Source: Crocinitomix sp044361315
GTDB lineage: Bacteria > Bacteroidota > Bacteroidia > Flavobacteriales_D > Crocinitomicaceae
NCBI GenBank assembly: GCA_044361315.1
Contig: JBIKJA010000006.1
Span: forward strand, 124,001 to 188,000
Direction of reading: 5' to 3'
DNA length: 64,000 nucleotides
The notes under the pieces were generated by a model. That model searched no databases. It worked only from the letters and a program-made list of their open reading frames with translations, and was not told the DNA's origin. This document shows, one piece after another, positions 35,128 through 44,419 of the stretch; positions within the stretch are counted from its first letter, which is position 1; each line of letters opens with the position of its first letter. The position numbers and the translations under genes were made by a program.

Positions 35128-36270
35128 ATGGATTTTAAATTTACAGAAGAACAAATAGCAGTTAGAGATGCTGCAAGAGATTTCGCGCAAAATGTGCTTA
35201 AATCTGGTGTTATTGAAAGAGATATTCACGCAAAATTTCCAGTGGAAGAAGCAAAGCAACTTGGTGAACTTGGCTTTTTAGGAATGATGGTTGATCCGAA
35301 ATACGGTGGTGGGGGAATGGATGCTGTTTCGTATGTACTTGCGATGGAAGAAATTTCTAAGGTGGATGCTTCGATGGCGGTTTGTATGTCTGTATGTAAT
35401 TCTTTAGTATGTTGGGGATTAGAGACTTTTGGAACAGAAGAACAAAAACAAAAATACTTAGCTCCAATTGCACGTGGTGAAAAAATTGGGGCATTTTGTT
35501 TGTCAGAACCAGAGGCCGGATCTGATGCAACTTCTCAACAGACTAGTGCGATTGATAAAGGTGATCACTATTTGTTAAACGGTACAAAAAACTGGATTAC
35601 CAATGGAAGTTCTGCTTCTATTTATTTAGTAATCGCTCAAACTGATCGTGAAAAAGGTCATCGTGGAATTAATGCGTTAATCATTGAAAGAGGAATGGAA
35701 GGATTTTTAGTTGGGGCGAAAGAAGATAAAATGGGAATTCGCGGATCAGACACACATACGTTAATTTTTAACGATGTAAAAGTTCCCAAAGAAAATAGAA
35801 TTGGCGAAGATGGTTTTGGATTTAAATTTGCCATGCAAACCTTAGGAGGTGGAAGAATTGGAATCGCTTCTCAAGCACTGGGAATTGCTTCTGGTGCGTT
35901 AGATTTAGCGATTGCCTACTCGAAAGAACGTAAAACGTTTGGTAAAGAAATCAATAAACACCAAGCGATTGCTTTCAAATTGGCAGATATGGCGACGCAA
36001 GTTCACGCTGCTCGTTTAATGTGTTTGAATGCCGCTTCGTTAAAAGATCAAGGGGAAGATTATACGGAAGCAGCCGCAATGGCGAAATTGTATGCTTCTG
36101 ACATTGCTCAATTTGTGACGACCGAAGCGGTTCAAATTCATGGAGGATACGGATATGTTCGTGAATACCATGTCGAACGAATGATGCGAGATGCTAAAAT
36201 CACACAAATTTATGAAGGTACTTCAGAAATTCAAAAAATTGTGATTTCAAGAAGTATTTTAGCTGACTAA
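35128..36270 (+). CDS. Acyl-CoA dehydrogenase
   Basis: FAD-dependent enzyme that desaturates acyl-CoA at C2-C3 in beta-oxidation or branched-chain amino-acid breakdown. From ATG 35128 it has 380 residues, the normal length (MDFKFTEEQIAVRDAARDFA). Family features are FCLSEPEAGSDATSQQT, NGTKNWITNGSSASIYLVIA, the substrate-site segment GIRGSDTHTLIF, the FAD-binding AIAYSKERKTFGK and QIHGGYGYVREYHVERMMRD, and the catalytic-base region IYEGTSEIQKIVISR (Glu). Upstream TTG at 35059 lies inside the promoter box and adds 23 residues foreign to the family. It stands alone with its own terminator. Chain-length preference cannot be read here. Confidence 0.93.
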   Translation: MDFKFTEEQIAVRDAARDFAQNVLKSGVIERDIHAKFPVEEAKQLGELGFLGMMVDPKYGGGGMDAVSYVLAMEEISKVDASMAVCMSVCNSLVCWGLETFGTEEQKQKYLAPIARGEKIGAFCLSEPEAGSDATSQQTSAIDKGDHYLLNGTKNWITNGSSASIYLVIAQTDREKGHRGINALIIERGMEGFLVGAKEDKMGIRGSDTHTLIFNDVKVPKENRIGEDGFGFKFAMQTLGGGRIGIASQALGIASGALDLAIAYSKERKTFGKEINKHQAIAFKLADMATQVHAARLMCLNAASLKDQGEDYTEAAAMAKLYASDIAQFVTTEAVQIHGGYGYVREYHVERMMRDAKITQIYEGTSEIQKIVISRSILAD

Positions 36271-36294
36271 TTGAAAATAGGAATTAATAAAATT

Positions 36295-36327
36295 AGGTAA
36301 TTTAAAGTAAGTTACCTGATTTTTTTT
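36295..36327 (+). terminator. Intrinsic terminator after the acyl-CoA dehydrogenase
   Basis: Stem AGGTAA/TTACCT (36295-36300 with 36312-36317) then GATTTTTTTT. It lies between convergent genes; the minus-strand T-run is weaker, so it mainly serves the plus strand. Confidence 0.7.
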
Positions 36328-36349
36328 GTGCTAAATTAACGTTTGACGC

Positions 36350-37636
36350 TTACAAATAAGGAATCACTTCTTCTAAACGAATCCCTCTTGAGCCTTTCAG
36401 CAGCAGGATGGAATCATCAATAAAAGAAAGATCAAATTGATCAACTAACGATTTCCAATCCTTAAAAGTTGGGAAGATTGAGTCAATTTTTGAGAACTCT
36501 TCCCCAACTAACAATGCATTTAATTGATGTTCTTCTAAAAATCGCACAATCTTTGTATGCTCCTCGCCCGAGATTGCTCCTAATTCACGCATATCTCCTA
36601 AAATTGCTAATTTCTTTGCCCCCTCGACCTGTACAAAACTTTCCAAAGCTGCCTTCATACTGGTGGCATTGGCATTGTAACAATCAACAATCAGCGTGTT
36701 TCGTTGCGTTTTTGTGACCTGTGATCGATTATTGGTAGGCTCATAATTAGCGATGGCCGCACTCATTTTGTTCTTGTCTACATCAAAATGAACGCCAAGT
36801 GCAAGTGCTAATAAAAAATTGGTGAAATTATAGGTACCCACTAAATTTGTCTGAATCTCATCAGACTGATAATCTTTACTTTGCCATTTAAATCGGATAA
36901 ACGGCGTTTGGCCTGTTACCTGCCCATAAACAATTCCATTTTCTCCATTATAGGTAATCAATTCAACCGAACTTGGCAAAATACCTTTTAAGGTTTCATC
37001 CATCTCGTTCACAAAAATTTTACCACAGGATTTCCGGATAAAGTCATACATCTCACCTTTTGTCTTTATAACTCCTGCCAACGAGCCAAAACCTTCGATG
37101 TGCGCTGCCCCAACATTGGTAATAATCCCAATTGTCGGTTCGGCAATCTCTGTAAGTTCTTTGATATCGCCTAGTTTATTCGCTCCCATTTCAATAATTG
37201 CTATTTGATGGGATGCATTTAATTCCAAAAGGGTGAAAGGAACACCTAGGTGATTATTTAAATTTCCTTTTGTCACCAAAACATTAAACTTACAACTTAA
37301 AACAGTTGCTGCTAATTCTTTAGTAGTTGTTTTCCCATTACTTCCTGTAATACCAATTACGGGGATATTGAATTGTCTGCGGTGAAATCTAGCTAAATCC
37401 TGCAAGGTCAGTAAGACATTTTCAACTTGAATAATGGAAGGATGCTCTAAGGAAGAATCAATTTCATCTACAACGGCAAATACACACCCTTCGTTAATGG
37501 CTTGAATTGCAAAATGATTCCCATTAAAATTAGCGCCTTTTAAGGCAAAATAAATCGAGCCTTTTTTTAAATTTCGCGTGTCAGTTGAAATGCCTGTACT
37601 TGCTAAAAAAAGTGAATGCAATTCAGAAATCTGCAT
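36350..37636 (-). CDS. murF: UDP-N-acetylmuramoyl-tripeptide-D-alanyl-D-alanine ligase
   Basis: Cytoplasmic Mur ligase that adds D-Ala-D-Ala to the UDP-MurNAc-tripeptide. The 428-residue protein has a MurF N-terminal domain (STDTRNLKKGSIYFALKGAN), the P-loop GITGSNGKTTTKELAA, NNHLGVPFTLLEL, EMGANKLGDI, NRSQ and DCYNANATSMKAAL, and the C-terminal LGDMRELG. Length is normal for Bacteroidota. It starts 3 bases downstream of pgk, so it is very probably co-transcribed with it; this places it outside the usual mur/fts division cluster. Confidence 0.95.
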   Translation of the reverse strand: MQISELHSLFLASTGISTDTRNLKKGSIYFALKGANFNGNHFAIQAINEGCVFAVVDEIDSSLEHPSIIQVENVLLTLQDLARFHRRQFNIPVIGITGSNGKTTTKELAATVLSCKFNVLVTKGNLNNHLGVPFTLLELNASHQIAIIEMGANKLGDIKELTEIAEPTIGIITNVGAAHIEGFGSLAGVIKTKGEMYDFIRKSCGKIFVNEMDETLKGILPSSVELITYNGENGIVYGQVTGQTPFIRFKWQSKDYQSDEIQTNLVGTYNFTNFLLALALGVHFDVDKNKMSAAIANYEPTNNRSQVTKTQRNTLIVDCYNANATSMKAALESFVQVEGAKKLAILGDMRELGAISGEEHTKIVRFLEEHQLNALLVGEEFSKIDSIFPTFKDWKSLVDQFDLSFIDDSILLLKGSRGIRLEEVIPYL

Positions 37637-37639
37637 AAT

Positions 37640-38836
37640 TTAATCATTTAAAATAGCTGCAATACCTGGTAATTGAATGCCTTCGAGGTACTCCAACATT
37701 GCGCCACCACCAGTCGAAACATGGCTCACATCATTGGCTAAATTAAACATATTAACTGCTGCAACACTGTCTCCTCCTCCAACTAAAGAAAAAGCACCGT
37801 TTTTTGTAGCTTCTACCACCGCAAGTGCTATTTGATAGGTTCCATTTTGGAATTTTTTCATTTCAAATACTCCCATTGGCCCATTCCATAAAATTAATTT
37901 AGATACGAGGATCTCTTCTCTGAAATTAACAATCGCTTGTTCCCCAATATCCAAGCCCATCCATCCGGAAGGAATTTCATTGGTTAGGCATAACTTGGAA
38001 TTCGCTTCATTTGAAAACTCGTCTGCTGCGATTGTATCAATCGGAATCAATAACTTCACATTTTTGGATTTCGCTAACGCAATAATTTCATTCGCTACCT
38101 CAATAAAATCTGGTTCGATCAATGAATTTCCAACATTTCCGCCTTGCGCTTTTGCAAAAGTATAGGCCATCCCTCCACCAATAATTAAACTGTCTACCTT
38201 GTCTAATAATTTTTTAATGATTGTTATTTTAGAAGAAACCTTCGCCCCTCCTACAATGGCAACCAAGGGTTTTTGATTCGAATTCAATACCTTGTCAACG
38301 CTATGAATTTCCTTTTCTAATAAATATCCAAACATTTTATCGTTTGGAAAAAAGTTTGCAATAATCGTGGTTGAAGCGTGTGGTCGATGAGCAGTACCAA
38401 AAGCGTCATTAATATAAACGTCACCATGTTTTGATAACAATTCCGCAAAATCAACGCCTCCTTTCGACTCTCGTTGATGAAACCTCAGATTTTCTAATAA
38501 TAAAACTTCGCCCGGTTTTAGGTTGGCAGATTGTTCAAACGAACGTTCGCCAATACAATCAGTTGCAAATAGAACTTTTTTACCTAAATGTTCTTCGATG
38601 GTTGGTAAAATATGTCTTAAGGAAAGATGGTCTTCTGGGATGTTTTTTGGCCTTCCTAGATGCGACATCAATACCACAGATCCACCACCATCTAAAACTT
38701 TATTGATGGTTGGAATTGCCGCAATAATTCGTGTGGCATCTGTAACTTCGGTTGTTTCTTTTTCGAGGGGAACATTAAAATCAACACGAATGAGGGCGCG
38801 TTTATTTTTAAAATCGTAAGTCGAGATTGTTTTCAT
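37640..38836 (-). CDS. pgk: Phosphoglycerate kinase
   Basis: Glycolytic enzyme making ATP from 1,3-bisphosphoglycerate. From ATG 38836 it has 398 residues (MKTISTYDFKNKRALIRVDF, the substrate-binding start), HLGRPK, LLENLRFHQRESKG, NDAFGTAHRPHAST, VAIVGGAKVSSKITII, LIIGGGMAYTF, WNGPMGVFE and the C-terminal GGGDSVAAV. A start at 38884 would add 16 residues overlapping the promoter, so 38836 is preferred. It is first in a pgk-murF pair with a good promoter. Confidence 0.96.
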   Translation of the reverse strand: MKTISTYDFKNKRALIRVDFNVPLEKETTEVTDATRIIAAIPTINKVLDGGGSVVLMSHLGRPKNIPEDHLSLRHILPTIEEHLGKKVLFATDCIGERSFEQSANLKPGEVLLLENLRFHQRESKGGVDFAELLSKHGDVYINDAFGTAHRPHASTTIIANFFPNDKMFGYLLEKEIHSVDKVLNSNQKPLVAIVGGAKVSSKITIIKKLLDKVDSLIIGGGMAYTFAKAQGGNVGNSLIEPDFIEVANEIIALAKSKNVKLLIPIDTIAADEFSNEANSKLCLTNEIPSGWMGLDIGEQAIVNFREEILVSKLILWNGPMGVFEMKKFQNGTYQIALAVVEATKNGAFSLVGGGDSVAAVNMFNLANDVSHVSTGGGAMLEYLEGIQLPGIAAILND

Positions 38837-38852
38837 AACATCAAAATTAGAA

Positions 38853-38885
38853 CAAATATAATTCGAAATTTTATTGATTACCAAA
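38853..38885 (-). promoter_or_regulatory. Bacteroidota-type promoter of pgk-murF
   Basis: Minus-strand TTTG (38885 to 38882), a 21-base spacer, then a perfect TATATTTG (38860 to 38853), 16 bases before the pgk ATG. Both elements match the TTTG/TAnnTTTG consensus. Confidence 0.65.
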
Positions 38886-38904
38886 ATGCGGGAAGTATAA
38901 TCAA

Positions 38905-38933
38905 CAAAAAAAGGAGGCTTAAAAACCTCCTTT
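38905..38933 (-). terminator. Intrinsic terminator of the heme-protein operon
   Basis: On the minus strand AAAGGAGG (38933-38926), loop TTTTTAAG, CCTCCTTT (38917-38910) then further T to 38905. It lies 21 bases after the last gene of the four-gene operon and before the pgk promoter. Confidence 0.85.
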
Positions 38934-38954
38934 CTTTATAATACTTAAATTTTC

Positions 38955-39806
38955 TTAATTGGTAATCATCAATTTTCGATTCAAAACACGGTTATTGATG
39001 AAAAGAGAAACGACATACATTCCGCTAATGTCCAACTCGTTCAACGTTAATTGTTCTGAATAATCTCCAGTGGTTTTGTAACCAAAATCTACCGTTTGAA
39101 TCAATCGTCCTGATAAATCTTGAACATTAAGTACCACTTTCGCCTTTTCAATTAATGAATAATTCAGTGAAACTTGTTTCGTAAGATTATTGTATGACAC
39201 ATTATACCCTTTCTCTAGCGGGTTTTCTGCGATACTAACATTAAATGGTGGAATTGCAGTACTTCCAAGGAAAATTTCATCACCAGAAGATCCATCGTTA
39301 TTATTTGCTTTATTAAACGAATAATAAGCGGTCAATTCGCCTACGTTAGTCGCTGGTGCTGTCCAATCAAATGTCCAAGAACCCATTCCTTCAGAAGCGC
39401 TGTGGCGGATATATTGGCGACCACCCTCTGAAATAATTGATGTATTAGGACCAGCAGCTAGAGTACCAGCTTGATTATCTGAGCCATCTAAAATCGTTAA
39501 TTCAAACCCGTTTTTTGAGCCACCTACCGTTGCTATAGAAATTGGATAAGTTTCCCCTGGCGTATAATTAGGGCCTCCACCTACTGTGAAGAAAACAACT
39601 CCTTCGGCAGACATCGCTGTTCCTGCGTGGCAGGCAGTACAATTGGCTTCGCCTGGGGCACCCGTTCGCGCTGCTGGAGGATTGGATGAGAAGTTTACTC
39701 CATCAATTCCATCACTATGATATTTGGTAACTTTTCCCTCAACTGAGAAAAATGAAATACTTGCAATTCCTATAAATACAAGTGCAATCACTACTAATTT
39801 TTTCAT
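38955..39806 (-). CDS. Choice-of-anchor V domain protein with heme motif and T9SS sorting domain
   Basis: 283-residue secreted protein. It has an N-terminal signal segment (MKKLVVIALVFIGIASISFF), a single CXXCH heme motif (C56, C59, H60, context GEANCTACHAGTAMS), then a reelin/choice-of-anchor-V-like beta-domain (PGETYPISIATVGGSKNGFE, GSWTFDWTAPATNVGELTAY) and a C-terminal T9SS sorting domain (SLNYSLIEKAKVVLNVQDLS ... MYVVSLFINNRVLNRKLMIT). This predicts a surface-delivered c-type heme protein or a degenerate relative. It is last of a four-gene operon with two more heme-motif proteins and an outer-membrane barrel, followed by a terminator. Confidence 0.85.
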   Translation of the reverse strand: MKKLVVIALVFIGIASISFFSVEGKVTKYHSDGIDGVNFSSNPPAARTGAPGEANCTACHAGTAMSAEGVVFFTVGGGPNYTPGETYPISIATVGGSKNGFELTILDGSDNQAGTLAAGPNTSIISEGGRQYIRHSASEGMGSWTFDWTAPATNVGELTAYYSFNKANNNDGSSGDEIFLGSTAIPPFNVSIAENPLEKGYNVSYNNLTKQVSLNYSLIEKAKVVLNVQDLSGRLIQTVDFGYKTTGDYSEQLTLNELDISGMYVVSLFINNRVLNRKLMITN

Positions 39807-39906
39807 GGTAGAAAATTTAATTAAACGTTAAAGATAGAGAAATATTTTCATCTTAAAATTATTGAATCAAACAATTTTTCATCTTAATATTTCAACTCTT
39901 GGAATC

Positions 39907-40266
39907 TTAATTATTAAGTTTTCCTTGTTTAATCCAACAATCAAACTTTTGAATAAGACTATCATTCAATTTTGATCCTCCCAATGGCATTGGTGCTGCA
40001 GATCCATCATGTTTAATCGCTGATAAAATTGTCGTTGCATTGAAAGATACTTGAGCATGGGATTCAAATACAAACCCAGCCGCGGCTGTGCCACTATTAT
40101 GACATCCCGATACCGCACAACCTGTATTCATAATTGGCCCTTGTATTTCGGTAGCATAAAACACCGTGTCTTCACATACATCTGCTACTGGTTCCACTGT
40201 TTTGTCTTTTAAACAAGAAACAAAGATCACACCTAACGCAAAGGTGCCTACTATTTTAACTATCAT
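39907..40266 (-). CDS. Small lipoprotein with CX4CH heme-type motif
   Basis: 119 residues. The lipobox is VIFVSC (lipid Cys18). The motif CAVSGCH (C50, C55, H56) has four residues between the cysteines, unlike the usual CXXCH. A downstream APMPLGG (Met94) sits where mono-heme cytochromes c place the axial Met ligand, and the C-terminal segment DSLIQKFDCWIKQG resembles the last cytochrome c helix. It is probably a periplasm-facing c-type cytochrome of the planctomycete-cytochrome-like kind. Its start overlaps the stop of the DUF5777 gene by 4 bases (ATGA), so translation is coupled. Confidence 0.75.
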   Translation of the reverse strand: MIVKIVGTFALGVIFVSCLKDKTVEPVADVCEDTVFYATEIQGPIMNTGCAVSGCHNSGTAAAGFVFESHAQVSFNATTILSAIKHDGSAAPMPLGGSKLNDSLIQKFDCWIKQGKLNN

Positions 40267-41126
40267 ATTTTAAATCTTCTATTAATTGAGAATCCAAATC
40301 TCCACTCGCCATCCAACCAATTTGCTGTATTTGAAGGGATAAAGAGATTTTCATTTAAAGCGCGAGCATTTGAAAAGTTAATGATAAATGAATGACCACC
40401 AGTTATTAACTCAATCCCTATACTCAGCGGGTTTTTGTAATCATTCAAAATTGTATTTGGTCGATTTAACACATGGTTGTATTCAACCAACAGACCAACG
40501 GTTTTAGTAATTCTAGCACGACCAGCAAAACCTGCAAATAAAACACCGTTTTGGTCATAACTATTTACTAAATTTCGGTGATTGTAACCAAAATTTGCTT
40601 GAGCCACAAATCTGTCAGAAAATTTACGAGAAACTAATAGTTGATTCGTAAAGGTGAAACGATTGATAAAATCAGGGTAAGAAGAAATCAAGGTCAAATC
40701 ATTCACCGCCTTTTTGTAAGGCAAAATAAGTGAGCTAACAAAAACCAAGTTAATTGGCATTCCAACTTTTTTTTGATGCAAAATTTTGAGCTTAGTAAAT
40801 CCATCCAATAATCCAGTCACTTGACCAACACCCTTGCATCTTCCAAGTCCAACATTGAACTTATCCAAAACGCCATATTCAAATGCAATTCTCACATCGG
40901 CTAAATTGTCCAAACCATAAAAGCTCGCTGCGCCTCCATTGTCGCCAGCAATGTCGCCAAATTTATGGGCGACAATAAATTCAAGTGTACGTTTTGGTAA
41001 AAGTTCGACCGAATGATTTGAAAGTACCCGAGTACCTGAAAATGATTCTAAAACCAGGTCGTCTTGAGCATAACTAGTCACTGTCACCAAAAACAACACT
41101 ACTAAATATAGTTTTTTTATTTTCAT
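40263..41126 (-). CDS. DUF5777 outer-membrane beta-barrel protein
   Basis: 287 residues with a signal peptide (MKIKKLYLVVLFLVTVTSYAQ) and alternating amphipathic strands, for example RTLEFIVAHKFGDIAGDNGG, ADVRIAFEYGVLDKFNVGLG and the final WRFGFSINRRFKI. The pattern matches the DUF5777 family, small Bacteroidota barrels often encoded beside cytochrome-like proteins. It lies 27 bases after the diheme gene and overlaps the next lipoprotein gene by 4 bases. A role as an outer-membrane conduit or anchor for the neighbouring heme proteins is inferred only. Confidence 0.85.
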   Translation of the reverse strand: MKIKKLYLVVLFLVTVTSYAQDDLVLESFSGTRVLSNHSVELLPKRTLEFIVAHKFGDIAGDNGGAASFYGLDNLADVRIAFEYGVLDKFNVGLGRCKGVGQVTGLLDGFTKLKILHQKKVGMPINLVFVSSLILPYKKAVNDLTLISSYPDFINRFTFTNQLLVSRKFSDRFVAQANFGYNHRNLVNSYDQNGVLFAGFAGRARITKTVGLLVEYNHVLNRPNTILNDYKNPLSIGIELITGGHSFIINFSNARALNENLFIPSNTANWLDGEWRFGFSINRRFKI

Positions 41127-41153
41127 TTTGTTAATTTAAATAGTAAGTGCAAT

Positions 41154-42188
41154 TTATTTTTTGACCCTGCCTACTTCGATATAATGAAGTAAATCGAGCA
41201 TTTGCTTATCACTCATTTTATCTAAACTATACATTGGCATGTATTGTTTACGACCAGTAATTGCGTATGTGCCATAACGGGTGATATGTGGCACGGCAAA
41301 GTGATTATATTTATCTTTTTTCCTTCTCAAAAAATTCAAGGTCAAAGGATCATTACTCATTTTAAAATTGGTGATGCCAGCTTCAGCGTCATGACAATGC
41401 AAACATCCTCCTTCAAAAATGTATTGGCCATTTTCAGCATTAGGAACGTACCCATCAATTTTTGGAATGGCAGAAGTCCCAAAATGTGCAGGATTAACTT
41501 CAGTATATTTAGATTTTAGCATTTTCAACGTTTTGCTCTTATCGGTAATCAGCAAATTCGAAAAATTATCCCACTCTTTTTGATCGAATTTTAAGTCCGA
41601 GATTTTTAACTCGAGTGTTTTATAATAATGCAATACCGCCCTGATTTCCCATTTTTCCATTTCACGACCTTGCGAACACTGGGTAGCACATAATTGGATC
41701 GCATTTACCAAAGTATCCCTTGTTGGAATGACTAAATCACCGTATTTTTTTGAATAATCATCGTTGTACCAATGTCTTTTATTAAACATTCCATAAAAAG
41801 TGGATGCTGGCAAAAAAGGAATTTTATTTTTTTTACTGTGTTCCAATACAGCCTCTGGTGATACATCTGCAGGATCTGCAGACTCTAATTGAACATTATG
41901 ACAATCGGTACACACAAAAAATTTTGACACCCTTGTATTAGATTTATCTAATAATTGCCCATACTTCACGATCTCTTCTCCCATTCGAGCAGAATCTTTA
42001 TCTGCAGCCGCTAAATAATGTAAGGGCTTTTTTTCTCCCAATTGAACCAAGGCTTCTTCAACCGTAGTTGGTACATTTGCAGGTTTATCGGCGACATACT
42101 TACCGATAGGAGATTCCTTTGACATGAATCCAACAACTGTAATAAGTATTAAAAAAAATAACGTAATTTGCAGAACTTTTTTTACCAT
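41154..42188 (-). CDS. Membrane-anchored di-heme c-type cytochrome
   Basis: 344 residues with an N-terminal hydrophobic segment (residues about 5-22) that could be a signal or anchor. Two CXXCH heme motifs are present: CTDCH (C93, C96, H97) and CLHCH (C262, C265, H266). A third, degenerate pair, CATQC followed by Ser, lies at C167/C171. Likely axial Met candidates are in KQYMPMYSLDKMSDKQM near the C-terminus, within a typical last cytochrome helix (MLDLLHYIEVGRV). It is the first gene of the four-gene heme operon, divergent from recG with about 50 bases between them. The electron partner is not known. Confidence 0.83.
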   Translation of the reverse strand: MVKKVLQITLFFLILITVVGFMSKESPIGKYVADKPANVPTTVEEALVQLGEKKPLHYLAAADKDSARMGEEIVKYGQLLDKSNTRVSKFFVCTDCHNVQLESADPADVSPEAVLEHSKKNKIPFLPASTFYGMFNKRHWYNDDYSKKYGDLVIPTRDTLVNAIQLCATQCSQGREMEKWEIRAVLHYYKTLELKISDLKFDQKEWDNFSNLLITDKSKTLKMLKSKYTEVNPAHFGTSAIPKIDGYVPNAENGQYIFEGGCLHCHDAEAGITNFKMSNDPLTLNFLRRKKDKYNHFAVPHITRYGTYAITGRKQYMPMYSLDKMSDKQMLDLLHYIEVGRVKK

Positions 42189-42237
42189 TGGTGAAATTGA
42201 TTGCTTCGAAATTTACAAAAAATAATTAATCTGCCTA

Positions 42238-44337
42238 GTGTCGGATCTTTTTTTAACTCCAATCGAATATTTAAAAGGCGTAGGTCCAAAAAGAGGCACT
42301 GCGTTAAAAAAAGAATTAGGCATATACACTTTTGGTGATTTACTTTATTATTTTCCTTTTCGGTATATTGATCGTTCTGAATTTCAACAGATTTCGGCAA
42401 TTCCAACCGCCATTGGAGCCGTGCAATTAAAGGGTAAAATTGTAAAAGTTAAAGAAATCGAAACGGGACGCATTAAACGCTTTGAAGCTGTTTTTGCGGA
42501 TCAATCAGGACAAATAGATTTGATTTGGTTTAAAGGAATTAAGTGGATTAAACCAAAATTATTGCTTGGCACTGAATTAATTGTTTGGGGAAAACCGAAA
42601 TTATTTGGGACAAAATTCTCCATTTCTCATCCTGAATTAGAATTTGTAATTTCTGAAAAAGAGGCTTCGGGCGGCTTACAACCAATTTATCACAGCAGCG
42701 AAAAACTTCAAAACGAAGGCTTTACGAGTAGAGGAATTGAACGTATCATCAAAGAACTTTTACCAGCGATCAAAAATCATGTAAAAGAAGATTTGCCGGA
42801 TTGGATTAAAAGTGATTTAGGCTTAATTAACAAAGAAAGTGCACTTATTACCATTCATCAATCGACAAGTAAACAAGAAATTGAGCATGCGCGATTTCGC
42901 TTAAAATTTCAAGAATTATTTTACCTCCAACTCGAATTATTAATCCGCAAAAAAATTACCCAACGAAAAATTAAAGGATTTAAATTTGATCAAGTTGGGG
43001 CGCCTTTTAATGAGTTTTTTGAAAAACACATACCTTTTGCCCTAACCAATGCGCAAAAAAGAGTGATCAAAGAAATTCGGAAAGATTTAAGTTCGGGTGT
43101 TCACATGAACCGATTATTGCAAGGCGATGTTGGGAGCGGCAAAACATTGGTAGCCTTAATGGTGATGCTCATTGCTATTGGAAACGGGTATCAAGCTTGT
43201 TTGATGGCGCCTACTTCTATTCTCGCAAACCAACATTATTTATCCATTAAAGATATGCTCAAAGAAATGGACCTGCGTGTTGAAATTTTGGTGGGGGCTA
43301 CAAAAAAATCGGCCCGCAAAGTACTGCATGACAGCTTGGAACATGGTAAAATTGATATCTTAATTGGAACCCACGCCCTGTTAGAAGAAGTAGTGGTGTA
43401 CAAAAACTTGGGATTGGCGATAATTGATGAACAACATCGCTTTGGTGTGGCTCAACGTTCTAAATTATGGAAAAAAAACCTCCTCCCACCTCATCAATTG
43501 GTAATGACTGCTACCCCAATTCCACGCACGCTTGCCTTAACTTTTTATGGTGATTTGGATGTTTCAGTTATAGATGAAATGCCACCGGGTAGAAAAGATA
43601 TTCAAACCTCGCATCGATTTGAATCGGCACGATTAAAAGTATTCCAATTTGTGGAGGAAGAGATCAAAAAAGGCAGACAAATTTATATTGTCTATCCTTT
43701 GATAGAAGAATCTGAAAAATTGGATTATCAAAATTTAATGGCAGGTTACGAATCTATTACTAGGAGATTTCCCTTGCCAAATTACCGAGTAAGTATCGTG
43801 CATGGGCAAATGTTACCTGAAGATAAAGAGTTTGAAATGCAAGAATTTGTTGCTGGAAGAACTCAAATAATGGTGGCTACTACTGTGATTGAAGTCGGGG
43901 TAAATGTCCCTAATGCCAGTGTCATGATTATTGAAAGCGCCGAAAAATTTGGTTTATCGCAATTACATCAATTGAGAGGACGTGTAGGCCGAGGCGCTGA
44001 ACAATCATTTTGTATTTTAATGAGCGGCTACAAATTAGGTGAAAATGCCAAAAAACGCTTGGAAACTATGTGTGAAACCAATGATGGATTCAAAATTTCA
44101 GAAGTCGATCTTAAACTAAGAGGACCAGGTGACATTATGGGAACTCAACAAAGCGGCCTTATGGATTTGCGGATTGCAGATTTGGCAAGAGATGGTCAAA
44201 TTGTGCAAATTGCCCGTGACAAAGCAAAAGAATTACTTGAGAAAGATCCTCAATTAGCTTCGGTCGAACATCAATTTTTAGCAAAAAAATTACGCGCCTT
44301 GATACAAGCAAAACCAAATTGGAGCAGAATTAGTTAG
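42238..44337 (+). CDS. recG: ATP-dependent DNA helicase RecG
   Basis: Branch-migration helicase that remodels stalled forks and Holliday junctions. The 699-residue protein starts at GTG 42238 (MSDLFLTPIEYLKGVGPKRG), with the wedge/OB domain (KGKIVKVKEIETGRIKRFEA), Walker A LLQGDVGSGKTLVALMVM, MAPTSILANQH, DEQHRFGVAQR, TATPIPRTLAL and, in the second half, VVATT-like MVATTVIEVGVNVPNASVMI and QLHQLRGRVGRG. Length is normal. I found no better in-frame start upstream. It is divergent from the heme operon. Confidence 0.95.
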   Translation: MSDLFLTPIEYLKGVGPKRGTALKKELGIYTFGDLLYYFPFRYIDRSEFQQISAIPTAIGAVQLKGKIVKVKEIETGRIKRFEAVFADQSGQIDLIWFKGIKWIKPKLLLGTELIVWGKPKLFGTKFSISHPELEFVISEKEASGGLQPIYHSSEKLQNEGFTSRGIERIIKELLPAIKNHVKEDLPDWIKSDLGLINKESALITIHQSTSKQEIEHARFRLKFQELFYLQLELLIRKKITQRKIKGFKFDQVGAPFNEFFEKHIPFALTNAQKRVIKEIRKDLSSGVHMNRLLQGDVGSGKTLVALMVMLIAIGNGYQACLMAPTSILANQHYLSIKDMLKEMDLRVEILVGATKKSARKVLHDSLEHGKIDILIGTHALLEEVVVYKNLGLAIIDEQHRFGVAQRSKLWKKNLLPPHQLVMTATPIPRTLALTFYGDLDVSVIDEMPPGRKDIQTSHRFESARLKVFQFVEEEIKKGRQIYIVYPLIEESEKLDYQNLMAGYESITRRFPLPNYRVSIVHGQMLPEDKEFEMQEFVAGRTQIMVATTVIEVGVNVPNASVMIIESAEKFGLSQLHQLRGRVGRGAEQSFCILMSGYKLGENAKKRLETMCETNDGFKISEVDLKLRGPGDIMGTQQSGLMDLRIADLARDGQIVQIARDKAKELLEKDPQLASVEHQFLAKKLRALIQAKPNWSRIS

Positions 44338-44419
44338 CCGAACATGATAATAATTGTGTCGAACTTTCTGAAATAAAACACGTATCTTCGGAAAGAAATC
44401 TATTTAATCGCTAACTAAC

